From: Arabidopsis thaliana
Lineage: Eukaryota > Streptophyta > Magnoliopsida > Brassicales > Brassicaceae
Assembly (NCBI RefSeq): GCF_000001735.4
Contig: NC_003074.8
Span: 22,079,261-22,143,260 of the forward strand
Reading direction: 5' to 3'
Length of the DNA stretch: 64,000 bases
The translations under genes and the position numbers were made by a program. Each line of letters opens with the position of its first letter. The stretch's first letter is position 1. The notes beneath the pieces were generated by a model that saw only the letters and a list, made by a program, of their open reading frames with translations, searched no databases and was not told the origin of the DNA. Below are positions 15,337 through 29,018 of this stretch, one piece after another.

Positions 15337-16914
15337 TCAATTCTTCAAATTGCCAAAGAATCTAGAGAGTGGTACAGGGCCATCGGTTTCGTGTTTACTT
15401 TTGCTAGAGTGTTTGTCTCTGCTGGACTTGTGCTTCTTCTCCTTCTTTGATCTTTTCGAACTTGATCTTGATCTTCTAGATTCATCTTCATCACTGCTAG
15501 ATGACGACTCTGAGGACGAATAATGCTGCAAATTCATAACACAACCGATCATGGTTCATGTTAGCATAAGCTAGAAAACCTCACACTATCTGATATAAGC
15601 TAAACTTTTAGAAGGCACCTTTCTCTTTTTGCTTTTCTTCTTCTTTGAATCTCTGTCTTTCTTATCTGCGAGGTCATTGAACCATTGGCGACCAGTTAAT
15701 AACGTCCTCAGAAAGAAGGTTTAGATGTCATGTTAAGTTAAGTGGATTATGTTTACCTTTTCGTGACTTATCACTAGAATAGTTCCTTCCTTTGGAGAGT
15801 TTCAACGACCTTTCTGCATCCAGCTGAGCTCTATACTCACGCATCAGTTTATCGGTATCTGCTTCAAGTTCTCCCTTTTTCAATTCTTCTTCCTACACAT
15901 GTTACACGAAAGAAAGATATAATGTTAAACATTTCCTAATGTTCCATACTCACAATACAGAGAGACTGCTGCAAGTAGTAGTAAAAAACTGATATTGCAG
16001 ATAATAAAAATGTTTAAAAAATGAGCATGACTAGAGTTACTTGAAAACCGCGAGATAGGGATAGATGTAATGTAGAAGGAAGACACACTCATTTTTATAT
16101 AAACACACAAAGACTGCGTATCTGTGGCTGAAGATGATAAACAGCAGAGGAAAAGAAAATGATATGTTGGAATAAAGCTTCTAAATTGACGACAATAATA
16201 GCAATCTTATGAACACTAAATCATCAATGGTCAATTGATTATCTTCTATGGCATTATAACAAGGAACACCGTTCCATACAACATACAGAAGAACTTAAGT
16301 ATTAAAAAGGCAAAAAGATTACCTTTTGCTTCTGCTTATACTCTTCCCAGGTAATAGTATGTGTAGTCTTGAGGCTAGCCAAACGAGCCGCATGCCACTC
16401 TGGTGTATGAAATGAACCATCCACCTGAGACAATCCTCATCAGAAATGTTCCGGTACCAATGCAAAATATCAAAGTTTGACTAATCCAAATGCTTCTTTG
16501 TGTTCACAGCTTACAACAACAATAAAAAGACTCTTGAATCACTGTAACACAAACTCTGATGCTACACTTTTACGAAATCACATTTAAACATGGACTTGAT
16601 ATCGTCTACAAGACCTAGCAGGTATTAGATACAAGTTCTTCCCCCAAAATTGGGACTCATAAAGGATCTCTTGTAGGCTTAATTCTAAATGCAGCTCGAT
16701 AACCCAACAACACAAAAGATCAACAAAACCATAAGTAAATCAACCAAATTGGAATTTTGTTTGGAGAAGTAAAAAAAAACAGAATCAATTTGCAATGAAG
16801 AAGATGAGAGTATGAAAAGGTACAAACCATTCCGTCTTCAACCTCATCCGGCTGGGCGGAGCTGGAACCAACCCTAGATCTCTGCATAGCCTTGTAAGCT
16901 TGATTCTTCCCCAT
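15337..16914 (-). CDS. Small Ser/Lys-rich nuclear-type protein, function unknown
   Basis: Exons 16828-16914, 16323-16424, 15757-15892, 15619-15665 and 15337-15525 give 186 aa (At3g59800). The N-terminal part begins MGKNQAYKAMQRSR and carries a conserved-looking segment HTPEWHAARLASLKT followed by TITWEEYKQKQKEEE. The C-terminal half is highly charged: a Lys-rich run (KKDRDSKKKKSKKRK), then Ser/Asp clusters and SR-like RSRSSSKRSKKEKKHKSS, ending PLSRFFGNLKN. Such composition is common in nuclear RNA-associated proteins, and the layout loosely recalls FAM133-type proteins. No enzymatic motif is visible. The function is unknown and the nuclear role is inference. Confidence 0.88.
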
Positions 16915-17580
16915 AGCTAATAGAAGATTTACCCCACAAGAAACAGTCCGCAAATTCCTTGCAGGAGAAAGAGAATTTAGAGAGATTGAGAGGAATTGTT
17001 TGTAAAATCTAGGGTTTGGGGGATTAACGGTCCAAAGGGAGAGGATTTAGGGATCTGTAGAGAAAGCAAACGAGAGAGAGACGAGAACAGAAGAAACTGT
17101 GAGGTCGAACCGAAACGCACTGGAGATTTAATTTCACCCTCCAAAGTAAAATAATAAAATCTATAAGGACTAATGTTCAATTATTATTAGTTTTAATATG
17201 AAAACTCGATCGAATCGAAATAACAATAATCATATAGTATATAGTTTTGGAAATAAATAATAAAAGCCCTTAGGACCGATTCGTTATTTCTTCGCTCTCT
17301 CTTTCTCTCTGTGTCTCGTACTCGAGTAGGTCTCAGGTAAGGAGTTCTTCTTTCAGTTCCTTTAATCCTTGTTAAAGTTTCGATTTCTCTTTACATTTTC
17401 AATCGAATTCGCTTCTATTGGGTTGAAGGTTTAGGTTTTTAGGTTTCGGAGTCTTTTTGTGATTCGAGAGATTGACTCTGAATGGTTTTTACCTTTTGAG
17501 TTTTTGTAGTTCGAAGAGCGACCAAACTGATTTCAGATCTCAATTGTTTCTGCAGTTACGTAAAGGATCGAGCTTAAAAG
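16915..17580. promoter_or_regulatory. Divergent upstream region and LSM6 leader
   Basis: The Ser/Lys-rich gene reads left and LSM6 reads right. The part 16915 to about 17140 is probably leader or promoter of the former. The LSM6 leader likely starts near 17290 (C/T-rich tract) with an intron whose donor is GTCTCAG|GTAAGG near 17336; the acceptor is uncertain (TTTCTGCAG near 17556 is a candidate). Confidence 0.4.
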
Positions 17581-18406
17581 ATGAGTGGAGTTGAAGAGAA
17601 AGTTTCTGGAACGACAAAGACACCTGCAGATTTCCTCAAATCCATCCGTGGGAGACCCGTTGTTGTCAAGCTCAATTCTGGTGTTGATTATCGAGGTGCC
17701 TCTCTCTCTCGTTAGATGTTCTTATGTGTTTTGCAAGTTCTCTATCTCTGCTGCACTTTAGGTTAGAAGCTTTGACTTAGGACTAGTTCTTTTGTCTATG
17801 TTAAGGGAATTAAAGAGTTGCTTGTATTAAGCCCACTTAAGTAACTTAATTATCATGTTATGTCTTCAGCTTTTAAATGATTCTTTTAAAGTCAATATGT
17901 GAAGCTTTTCTTACATTTTCTAAGGTTTCCTTGTGAACATTGTTCAATGGTTTTCTTAAGAACATGTTCCTTTCTGCCTGCAATAAGGTTACAATAGTTG
18001 ACTGAGATATTTGAATATTTAAGTCAGTTTCTCTCATTATCAAGGCTACTTATATCATTCTTGTTGACTTCTTTCCTTTCGTGCCCGAGTCAGTTTTGTC
18101 TATGTTCTGTTCAAGCTTAATGTTGAGTTCTTGATCAAGTTTTTATTACTCTTTTCACAGGCACTCTTACTTGTCTTGATGGATATATGAACATAGCAAT
18201 GGAGCAGACGGAGGAGTATGTAAACGGGCAGCTCAAGAACAAATATGGTGACGCCTTTATCCGTGGAAACAACGGTAACTAAAATCTCTCACACTCATCC
18301 TTCTCTCAATCTTCTTCTTTGTATATCTTTCTTTTTAAGTGTGGTTTCTTTGGATGCAGTTCTTTACATCAGTACAGTAAACATGACTGTAGCAGACGGA
18401 GCCTAG
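17581..18406 (+). CDS. LSM6A: Sm-like protein LSM6
   Basis: Three exons (17581-17695, 18161-18274, 18360-18406) give 91 aa, a typical LSM6 size. The Sm fold is evident: Sm1 region DFLKSIRGRPVVVKLNSG with DYRGTLTCLDGYMNIAME, and Sm2 region GDAFIRGNNVLYIST. LSM6 is a subunit of the cytoplasmic LSM1-7 ring, which acts in mRNA decapping, and of the nuclear LSM2-8 ring, which binds U6 snRNA. The 5' flank is a C/T-rich leader that appears to be spliced. A near-identical paralogue, LSM6B, lies in the chromosome 2 duplicate block. Confidence 0.97.
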
Positions 18407-19045
18407 GCCCATCATGATCATCAACAACAACAACAGTGGTCATGTTATGGCTGCCATTTTTGTTGTCTTCTTCTACCTCATATTAAAAGAGTAGTAGACA
18501 TGTACCAAGATTGTCATCCTATGTTCTTCAGTAGATTTTTGGGATACAGACATCACTTTTTTCTTAGTAATATGATACTCTTCCATGTGACCCCAGATAA
18601 AGAAGAAAAATTATTAATTTATGGCTTGATACAATCATACAAGCAAACAAAATTGAGTTTGGGTGACCAACAGATCGAAACGAGGAAGATCATTAAAGTT
18701 TAGTAATCGAATTATGTCATTTAGGGATCACTGGAAACACACATGTCAAACTAGTATAACCAGTCAATCATCAGATTATCATATTCATAGCCATCGACAC
18801 ATTTGAATCAGGAGTTTCCATTGAAATAAAACGCTCAAGATATCATTCTTGGCGTAATGTTATTTTTAATCTTCAACCTCTTTTCACATTACTAGCAAAA
18901 GGTCTCGTATTCTTAGCCGCTTGTATATGTAAGTAGCCTGCTTATGTCTAAGCAGCAAAACATGAAGTAGAGCTTCTCTCAATAAAACTCTCTTCACTAG
19001 TATTAAAAAGTCTATGTGTGTCTTAAAATCATAGTATTATTTCCT
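18407..19045. other. Convergent 3' region of LSM6 and the LETM1-like gene
   Basis: This contains LSM6 3' untranslated sequence (to roughly 18600) and probably the LETM1 3' end near 18850-19045. A 67-codon open frame on the plus strand at 18500-18703 has no coding character and overlaps expected 3' sequence. No other gene is seen. Confidence 0.5.
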
Positions 19046-22000
19046 TCAGCTTGATTCTTCTTCCGTTGCATTTTCTTCTGGCTTGCTTCCCAATCTCCCC
19101 AACCTTACAATGTCTTCCACCATAATTCTTCCCTCTGTTGAATAACAGATTTATAAAAAAGATCAACTTCAGGGAGATAAGAGCTCAAGAAGGAGAGGAT
19201 CGCTCTGTTCTTTACCTTTATCTTTGGAGAGACTACTGATTAGTTGTTGAAGGCCGTCGTTAGCGAGTGTGTCTTTCAGGTACATTGCAGCAGCCGCAAC
19301 TTCATCAGGTGTGACTTTTCCATCTCGATCTCTGTGTTCATTCAGATGTGATCACTTTAGATTCTAAGTCTCGGAAACAGAACACTCAAACAGAAAAATG
19401 GAGTCTATATACCTGTCAAGAAGCTGCCAGCCTTTGCCAATTTTGATATCCACATCATCAATTTCCTTCTCTAGGTTTTGTATCAGACCATCAACCTTAA
19501 AAAGTATGACCGAAGAGTAAGCCTCTTAAACAAATCTCATGGGACTTTAATAGTCTTAAAAACCGATTTAAAATCTTCTTACCTTCTCCATTAGTGCAGA
19601 GGAAACCTCGTCTGCTTCAGCAACTTCATCAGCTTGGTCAATATCTACTCTAGCTGCTTTGTATGCCTTCATTGCAGCTTTTTCACCATCTACATCTTCT
19701 CTCTCGACCATTGTGTTATAGAACTCCACCTGGAGAAACAGAAAAACAAAGTCTTTCAATCTACGACACAAAGTGCTGATCAAGCATTGGTGGACAGCGT
19801 ACCTCTTTCTTGACCAATCTCAGGAATTCTTCGCGCTCTCTACACACCGACTGTTTATATCAAAAGCAAACAGAGTATCAAATAAATATCCAATAAACTG
19901 CTCTGCATACCCATTGTTGATAACCATAGACTCATTTTTCTTACAGAAGCGGAAGCCAAAACGCCCAAGGCGCGGCTAAGTTTGCAAAGATCATCTTGTT
20001 GTTCAAGAACTCTAGCTCTGGCCTGTTCTTGTGCTTCGCTGGCTGTTGGTATGGTCATCTCTTGCAGTGCCTTATCCTCGTCACCACCTTTAACATCCTT
20101 AATCCTTGTAAGCTCTTCTTCTTCTTTCTCTTCTTCTTCCTGCAAATATAATAAATACAAAATGTAAAATCTGGAGCAACCAAAATTCGGTTTCTCTAAC
20201 TTCCTCAAGCAAGCATAATCCAATACAGTCAAGTGGTGTATCAAGACCTTGATCAGTTCTTCTTGCATCTCAAGGTACTCTAATTTCCGTCTTCGCTCAG
20301 AAACAGGGTCTTCAGATGGCAGAGAAGTAATACCAACAGTATCCACAACCTCGTCAGGTAGAGAAGAAAGAGTAGCTCGGACAGCATCCTCTGCTTTAAC
20401 TCTTCCAGCAACCGTGAATGCCCTGAATATAAATTGCTCTTAGAAATTTCTTTGCAATAAAACTGATCGAAGAACAAAAAAATGACAGCAAAGAGTACTG
20501 GAACCAACCTAGAGAGGATCAATAACGAAGAGGGGACAGAATGATTAAGTGACAAATCCATCCAATCGCGAAGCTACAAAATTGTTTCAATACTAAAACA
20601 TTAATAGCTGTAGAGTTATCTTCTCCTGATGGAGTTTAATAAAGAAATAACAAAGAATCAAGAATCATAGGAGTAAAGAGGAGAAACCTGTTGCCTCATC
20701 TCTTCAACTGAAACCAGTCCCAGCATTCCCCGTTCCCTGCAATCTTCGCGTAACTCAGCTTCTGAAAGGGAATCCACACCCTCAGCTCTAATCAGTTTAT
20801 CATCTTCCTTAATGCTGCAGTGAAAAGAAGTAGAAATTAAACATCAAATTAAGGTAAAAACTAACAATTCTAATAACAACGAGATATGGAAGAATCTTAC
20901 CTCCTCAGTCTTTTTCTGAGCATATACCGCAGATAAGCATCTGTTCCATATGGGCTAATACCCATATATTTGCACATGCTAACCAAGCGAGGCCTATATT
21001 TGAAAAACAAAGAGGTATATTACTGTCGGAACATGAACCTCTAAGAGCACAAGACATCTCTGAGATCAAACAAAAAAGAAACGACTAACCTGCTAATGTT
21101 ATCCAAAGTAAGCTCATCGTTGAAAAGCTTTGCAAAGCCCAAAAGTTCATCATTATGGACTATTTGACCTCTTCGAACCTGCAAGGCATGATTTTAAGAA
21201 CAAGGAGAATGAAATTCAAATCCAAAAACCGAAAGAAGAGGAAGTATTTGAGCCAACACAAAATTATGACTGTTTACCTTGTCTAGAAACTCATCCAGGT
21301 CTTCAGCGGTTTGCTTTACTTCTCCAGTTCTTGAATGTTTAACTTCCTTAGCCATCTCTCTGGCGGTTTCCTGAAGAAACTTAGCATATTCTATCCTTGC
21401 AAGTAATTTCCTTTTCAAAGCTTCCTGTGCATTAACAAAAGAGCAACATCGGAAAGAGACCAAGAAGGCAAGAAGGTAGTAAACGAATGAGTAAAGCCTA
21501 CACTCTGTTGAAACATACCTCTTCTTTCATCTTGTCCTGGAAAGTTGATGGTAACATATTAGGGAAGAGCTTCAAGAAAACTGGGAGCAAAAACTCCATA
21601 AACGGCACAAGGATGAACACTGCAAATGGCACTAATCTAAAGATATCAGCTGTCGTTCGAGTTAGCTGTTGCCTTTCTCTTCTGGAGAGACTTTTTCCAC
21701 CAGCCAACTTGAGCAGCAATCTTGAACTGATTCTAGTGTCTGCCCAGAGTAATTTGGTCCCCAGCCAATAATGTTTCAATGTTGATACAAACTCATGTTT
21801 CCAGTGAGTGAGCTTTTTTGCCCAATCCGCCCTGTAGAAAACAGAAAATCAGTACACATAAAAATCCATGCATAAAGCCTGGCGATTAAGAACGCAAAAT
21901 GTGAGGATAAAGCCAAACCTGTTCATGGAGGCAACAGCTTTTATAGCAGGTCCTATCTTAAGAACAATTGCCCATGCCCTCTGTACTATCGATCGAGCAA

Positions 22001-22499
22001 CCTTTTTGGATTCTTGAAGACGTTTAGCTTTCGCCTTTGCTTTAACACTGCTCAGACTTTCAACAGCTTGATCACATTCCTCAGGAGATGCTTCTTTCCT
22101 GTTCTTAGCAAGCTCATCAACCTTTTTATCCTCTTCTTCCGGTTTCTTAGCTGCAACTGTAGTAGCATTACGAATGGATAGGCTCATGTATCTCATCCCC
22201 AGAGAAGGACCAACTTCTGAACTTCCATAACCAAATCCCGAGGAGTGAAAACCATGAAAGCTACGATTGAAATATCCATTTCTAGAAAGCAATAGAAGAC
22301 CATCTCTTCTTGTAAAGGACTTGTGTTCAGTCACAGGTTTAGTTTCCACGGGAGGACGGTTAATACCAGAGTGGTAAGCATGTGAATGAACCGTCTGAGA
22401 GGAGTTTCCAATGTACTGAAAGCTCTGAATAGAGCGAGCATAGACATTCAAGTAATCGGAAATGATATTCTTTCTCCTAACGATCGCTCTTGACGCCAT
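19046..22499 (-). CDS. LETM1-like mitochondrial inner-membrane protein
   Basis: Fourteen exons: 21919-22499, 21519-21831, 21278-21424, 21090-21178, 20901-20993, 20688-20814, 20509-20573, 20248-20422, 19945-20139, 19803-19850, 19583-19729, 19413-19495, 19216-19331, 19046-19134; 755 aa (At3g59820). The start [11 protein letters not shown] begins a basic, Ser-rich mitochondrial presequence. One membrane segment spans about 258-282 ([18 protein letters not shown], then a Pro-rich [10 protein letters not shown]), the LETM1 signature. The matrix-side part has long coiled coils, a Glu-rich run (EEEEKEEEE) and an EF-hand-like loop [11 protein letters not shown] at about 689-699. LETM1 proteins act in mitochondrial K+/H+ or Ca2+ exchange and in support of mitochondrial translation. 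The leader is probably spliced (donor near 22813, acceptor near 22599). Confidence 0.95.
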
Positions 22500-23837
22500 T
22501 TTGTCAAATCCCTTGTTGTGCAAAGATGAATCACCTGAACATCTCCCAGAAGAGAACACTCCTGATAGATTTGAAAGAGGAAAAATCGCTATCAAAATCT
22601 ACGAACCGAAACAAAACTCAGACGATAAATCGAAATCGGTATGAGAAAAATCACAATATTTACCCTAGAAAACTCTCAAATGACGACAATTCTCGAAATC
22701 TCGAATAGAGTTGAAAAATGAAGCGACGCAAGCAATCGAAATGCAAAGCCTTGATTTTAAGAAATATGAGGAATTCGAAGAAGATATTGAAGAAAATAAC
22801 GAAGTATAACTTACAGTAGACGGAGGAATCTGAAAATGACGAACGCTGTTTACCGGAGAAAGTGAATCACGCCGGAGAAATTTGAGAGGTTTTAGGGATG
22901 CGGCAAATAAATCGTGAGAAAGGGTTTTAGATTTTTCTTTACTTATTTTTTTGTATCACTTTTTAGGACAGAATAAATAAAGATATTTGTTTTGCTCACA
23001 CCTGTATGAGTGAGTGATTCTAAACCGTTGGATCAGATCTAGGTCCCAGATCTTTTCGATTGTAACCACGTGGGCTAATCCACGATCAGATATTATACTT
23101 GAACCCCAAGGGCCAAGACGAAAGGATCGTTTTATATTTTATTTTTCTATAATTATTTTTGGTTGTATTCATAATTAAATTAGTTTTTTTTTTTAAAGCT
23201 TTTACTTCTTCATCAAACAAAAAAAATGTCTTTTACCAAGTATTATTTATATCCAGTATGATTTTTATTAGATCATTTATCAAAAATAATATTGTTCACT
23301 TCACACACAAATTTACATCAGAATCTTAAAGTTTTATTTTTTTACCAATTGAATCAAAATGAACTTTATTTTATTAGAAGTGTTAGTTTGGATTTGATAA
23401 TTGCCTTCAACTTGAGATAATACTTCCGACAACTACTATTTCTTTTTGTATCCATTCCCTCCGGCACCTCTTATGATAAGACTCTTATCTAGAAATTAAA
23501 ATGTGCTTCCAATTTCAGTATGAACAAGTGATGTTTATCATAAAATATAACTTTACAAATAACTCAAAAACTTATGATATTAAACAAACAAACATGAAAA
23601 CAAAAAAGTGATCTTCTGTTTCTACAAAGCAAATGAGTTTGTGAATCTTCTTGAGTCTTCTGCAAAATCTCACTCTCATCTTGTTTTTTCTTCATCTTTG
23701 GGGTTTAAGTTTAAGATTTGATTGGATTGATTCAATATTTCCATTTCATTTCCTGTGAAAATACAAAACATGATGAACATAAATCTTTGACTTAACTGAG
23801 GATTGATATTCAGATTAAAGAAGATGAAACTTTGTTT
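22500..23837. promoter_or_regulatory. LETM1 leader and promoter; 3' region of the ILK-like gene
   Basis: The part 22500 to about 22870 is the leader of the LETM1-like gene, probably with an intron. A palindromic G-box CCACGTGG lies at 23066-23073, within its promoter. From about 23150 to 23600 the DNA is AT-rich with no gene. From 23600 to 23837 it is likely 3' untranslated sequence of the ILK-like gene, which reads left into this interval. Confidence 0.45.
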
Positions 23838-26063
23838 TTACCAAGGGAACTTAAATGTGTCTTTCCACCAACCCTGCTTGGAACAGTTTGTAACTATCTT
23901 GTCGAGCCGAATAATAATCTCAGAGAATATTGGCCTCACACTGATTTCTGGATGCCAGCATTCCTCAATCAACCTACATAGTCATATGATTCTTGAGATG
24001 TTAATGTTTGTAAAACAATCATATATGTAATAATAGCTGATGATCTTGAAATGCTTACTCTTTCAATTCCGGAGGGTAACTCTTTGACTTTGTTCTGATT
24101 GTTGGTCTTTTACCTTCTATACAAATCGATTCTGCAACCTCTTCAGGTGGTTTAGGATGGAATAAAGATACTCCCTCGGTCAACTTCACATATGAAACCA
24201 AAAAACAACATTGCAGAGTTTGAAACCGAGACATTTAATTACAAAGAAAAGGCTAAAGCTTTGTGTTACTACCTCGTACAAAATGACACCAAACGAATGC
24301 ACATCAGCCCTTTTATCGAAGACTTCATCTTTGTAAATTTCGGGTGCTATATAGTAATCTGCAGTTCAAAAGGTAAGCATAGGATCTTTCAAGAACAATG
24401 CTTCTAACTTGTATATATATATATGAATCTGTTTCTAACTTAAAATGCAGCCTTTTTCTTACTTGACTTATCGATTTGAGCTTCGTGGTTCACTACTTTT
24501 GCACTGTCTTCTCCAATCTTTGACAACTTTATCAAACCAAAACCAGAGATCTTCAATTGCCCTCCTCTATCTAGCAAAATATTTCTGGCACCTTACAAAA
24601 AACTTTCAAAATATTATCCAAACTGTTTTTTCGCCATTAAATAATTTGTTCTCGGCTTTGTCTTACTTTGGCATTAACTCGCAGTGGATGATCGGATCTG
24701 GTTTACATTCATGGAGGTAGTTCATTCCTCTAGCAATATCAAGAGCAAATCTCAGAGCTTTTGAAGGAGAAAGACGACCTTTCTTTTGAAGATAGACACT
24801 TAGATCACCCTGAAATTGAGATGATTAATGAAACAAGATTGCTTGCCACATTTGTGATTCAATGAGCTGAAATGAAGTATGAAACAATGCGTACTTACTT
24901 TTGGATTACACTCAACTACAATCATCATCGGTAGATTTTGAGTGACGGCTCCAACAAATTGAACAATATTTGGATGCCGAGCTTTTGCTAGCAAAGTCAA
25001 TTCGTTTGTGAAAGCATTTCTGCTCGTAAAAAAGAACCGGAAATAGACAAACACAATGTTAGATTACTTCATGCTACGGACAAAATCATACAGAGAAGTT
25101 CAAGAATAATGCATACACTCGTTCAGGATCTGAATAGCTATCTTTATCGAATATTTTTACTGAGACTCGCGTGCCATTCCATTTAGCAACTTGATAAGTT
25201 CCCTGCAAATTAAGCAAACACAAACACATCAGAATAAGAGAGACTTCGGACAAAAAATCTCACCTGGCTCTTGTCAATTAGGAAAATCAACAAACCTTTG
25301 AAATGCCATCAACTTTTCGGACTTGCAGCTCGAGTGGATTAAGCTCATACTCAGGAACTTCTTTTGGATTCCCTACCGTCATTGGAGTCTTTCTAGTTTT
25401 CTAAAAATCAACGACAAACAAATGTTGAAGATGAAGCAAAACATAGAGACCAATCATCTTTATTTTAAATATCATACCGGAGCTTTAGCGCCTCGAGCTT
25501 TCAAGAGATTATAAACTTCAACATTCCCATAATACTTTGCATCAACAGCCGCCTGAACAATGTCAAAAATGTCACCTTAAGGATGCATCCAAAACCAAAC
25601 ACTATTAAAACAGGGGAAGAAGAGAACACACCGTACTACCCCAACGATCACGAGCATCGATATTAGCTCTCCGGCTAAGAAGAACCTTAACAACATCATA
25701 ATGACCTTCACAGGAAGCAATGTGAAGAGCAGTACGACCATCAAGATCAATGCTATTCACATCTATTCCTTCATTAAGCAGCTCCTCAACGCCATTAACA
25801 TCACCTTTACTCGCCATAAAGAGAAGCTGCATCGTCGAATCAAGATTCTCGGGGACAGACATATGCGGCTCGCAGCTAAGAGACTCAGGACTACGTCTGA
25901 TCGGATCAAGCGAAGATTGACGACCGAAGCTGAATCTCATGTTGTTACGCCGTGGATCGAGAGAATTTTGGCGCGTGAATTGTCGGCTTAATGTTCGTCT
26001 CATTGATCCTGTCGAGAATTGTCTCGATATCCCACGCTTCAACTGCGCGGCAATGTTGTCCAT
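23838..26063 (-). CDS. Ankyrin-repeat ILK-type (Raf-like) pseudokinase
   Basis: Ten exons: 25632-26063, 25478-25552, 25296-25400, 25117-25202, 24899-25019, 24667-24809, 24463-24584, 24273-24358, 24059-24183, 23838-23973; 476 aa (At3g59830). The N-terminus is Arg/Ser-rich with repeated R-Q-x-S motifs (SRQFSTGS, GRQSSLDP). Ankyrin repeats follow at about 74-165 (DGRTALHIASCEGHYDVVKV). The kinase domain has the VSVK Lys220 but is altered at catalytic sites: the HRD motif reads HCE (315-317) and DFG reads GFG (335-337). It resembles integrin-linked kinase-like plant Raf kinases (MAPKKK C1 group). Catalysis is therefore doubtful, though some such proteins keep weak activity. The start is the ATG of MDNIAAQ; an upstream in-frame extension lacks an ATG. 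Confidence 0.95.
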
Positions 26064-26592
26064 GATTGATGATGATAATGAATCGCAAAGAACCAAGATC
26101 AGTCAATGATCAAAACCACATTGTATCTTCCAAGGAGAGGGACGATCGTGGTGAGCTTTTTTTTTTTTTAATTGTTCGTCGTTTATGGATTATCCATAAA
26201 CAGATTTGACAAAAGAATAGTTTCGTTGGCTCAAAAATGTCGTTTTGAGCAGTAAAACGCGGGTAATCACTATTTTCTAATCTCTTTATTTATTGGATCC
26301 ATACATAATTAGATGAACTAATTAGAACTTATATAATTAACCAACGCCATTGATAACTAAGCTTAATTTAATATGAAAATACAACCTGGAGATTGGTTTA
26401 TATTAATTCAAACGTTGACATTTTTGTTGTTATAACCAGTCCAATTTAGCAAAATTAATCATCACTGCACTAATTAAAGATGAGAGAACTTGTTCGATTT
26501 CAAATGAAAGAGATGACATTACCAGACCAAATACAATTATCAACGACGAGATTGAACAAGTTTACATCTTCTACAGATTATTGACTGATTCC
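26064..26592. other. Promoter region of the ILK-like gene and spacer
   Basis: This is the upstream flank of the ILK-like gene and then the 3' flank of the small gene at 26593. It has a poly-T tract at about 26158-26169 and AT-rich sequence. No additional gene is seen. Confidence 0.45.
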
Positions 26593-26886
26593 TCAGAAGA
26601 CGACGCGAAACTGTGGAGCGTCTTTGCCGTCGGCGGGAAGAATCTCCCAACGGCAAGGTTCGAGATCATCGGAAACGGGACAGTAACCAGCGAGAGTGAC
26701 TCTGTCTCCAGTAGCAGCAACGGAGCCGAACTCGAAAACCGTCGCGCGATCGGGCCGAGGAACTTCTATGGCTCCATTCATCCCCGGGGCTGGAGTTTCT
26801 GATTTCGGCATCTGAATCATCTCCGGCTTAGACGTCTCGGACTGTGATGGCTTAGGACTTCCCGTGAACCATGATAGAATCCCCAT
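26593..26886 (-). CDS. 97-aa protein of unknown function
   Basis: A single-exon frame of 97 aa starts at the ATG of MGILSWFTGSPKPS (At3g59840). It has a Pro/Ser/Met-rich linker (QSETSKPEMIQMPKSE) and a compact C-terminal half with several conserved-looking stretches: GAIEVPRPDRATVFEFGS, RVTLAGYCPVSDDLEPCRW and ILPADGKDAPQFRVVF. Codon use is GC-rich compared with the flanks, which supports real coding. I do not recognise a domain. The N-terminus is short and weakly hydrophobic, so targeting is unclear. It lies just downstream of, and on the same strand as, the dehydrogenase at 27161 but has its own spacer. Confidence 0.8.
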   Translation of the reverse strand: MGILSWFTGSPKPSQSETSKPEMIQMPKSETPAPGMNGAIEVPRPDRATVFEFGSVAATGDRVTLAGYCPVSDDLEPCRWEILPADGKDAPQFRVVF

Positions 26887-27160
26887 TGCTACTCTCGAAT
26901 CGGTGGTTCTCAAATTGTAATCTGAGGAATTAGGGTTTATCTTTTTCCCCTTCTGATCTGCTGAGTTTGTTACATTGGGCCTTTGAATTATTAAGCTGCG
27001 CTTCACTTGGGCCCATTTAAACACGAAAATATGGAATTTAACTATATGCCCTTTTATTTCATATAAATTCCAATTAGAACCCATACCCTTAAAATACGAC
27101 ATACAAGGTAGTTTTTTTGTAATTTTACATATATCCATACATGGATAGATTTCTTTACTC

Positions 27161-28525
<1,365 letters not shown>

Positions 28526-28643
28526 ATTCCTCTGTTTTACTCTTAGTAAAAGCCCTTCTTGCTTTGGTCAGATCTATATATCTTCAAAACTGAACAAAGT
28601 TTAAATTGGTGCATCTCCCATCATACATAGAATGGGCTCATCA

Positions 28644-28758
28644 TAGTCATTATCACAGTACTATGATTATGAATTGCATGCATAAAGTATGTTTGGTAAG
28701 ATAAAATTTAAAATAGTGTATGGTCTAATTCATAATCATAGTACTGTGATAATGACTA
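28644..28758. repeat. Perfect 32-bp inverted repeat with 51-bp spacer
   Basis: The arm 28644-28675 is exactly reverse-complementary to 28727-28758, giving a 115-bp foldback. The outermost bases of each arm are TA, so a mariner-type element of 111 bp with 30-bp terminal repeats and a TA target duplication is possible. No ORF is inside it. It lies 119 bp upstream of the dehydrogenase start codon. Confidence 0.9.
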
Positions 28759-29018
28759 GTGACCAACAAAATTACTATAAAATGTAATTCAAACCACGTA
28801 TTAGTAGATACTGTACCAGCTCCATTATGTGATGCGACAACACTATACTTTGTCTGAAACTCTAGATCTGAGGTATCAGAGAACCTCACCAAATTTGTCT
28901 AAAATTCTCTTGAGTGTGACCTAATATCCACGCATTTTGTAGGAATTTTGGAAATAAGAAATTATATTCTAATAGTTTTCCCATGATTTATCATTGATAC
29001 ATAATTTATTATTAGTCT

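Noticed and set aside
22500-22595. N-terminal extension of the LETM1-like protein
   Set aside because: The in-frame extension has no ATG; the first ATG gives a normal mitochondrial presequence.
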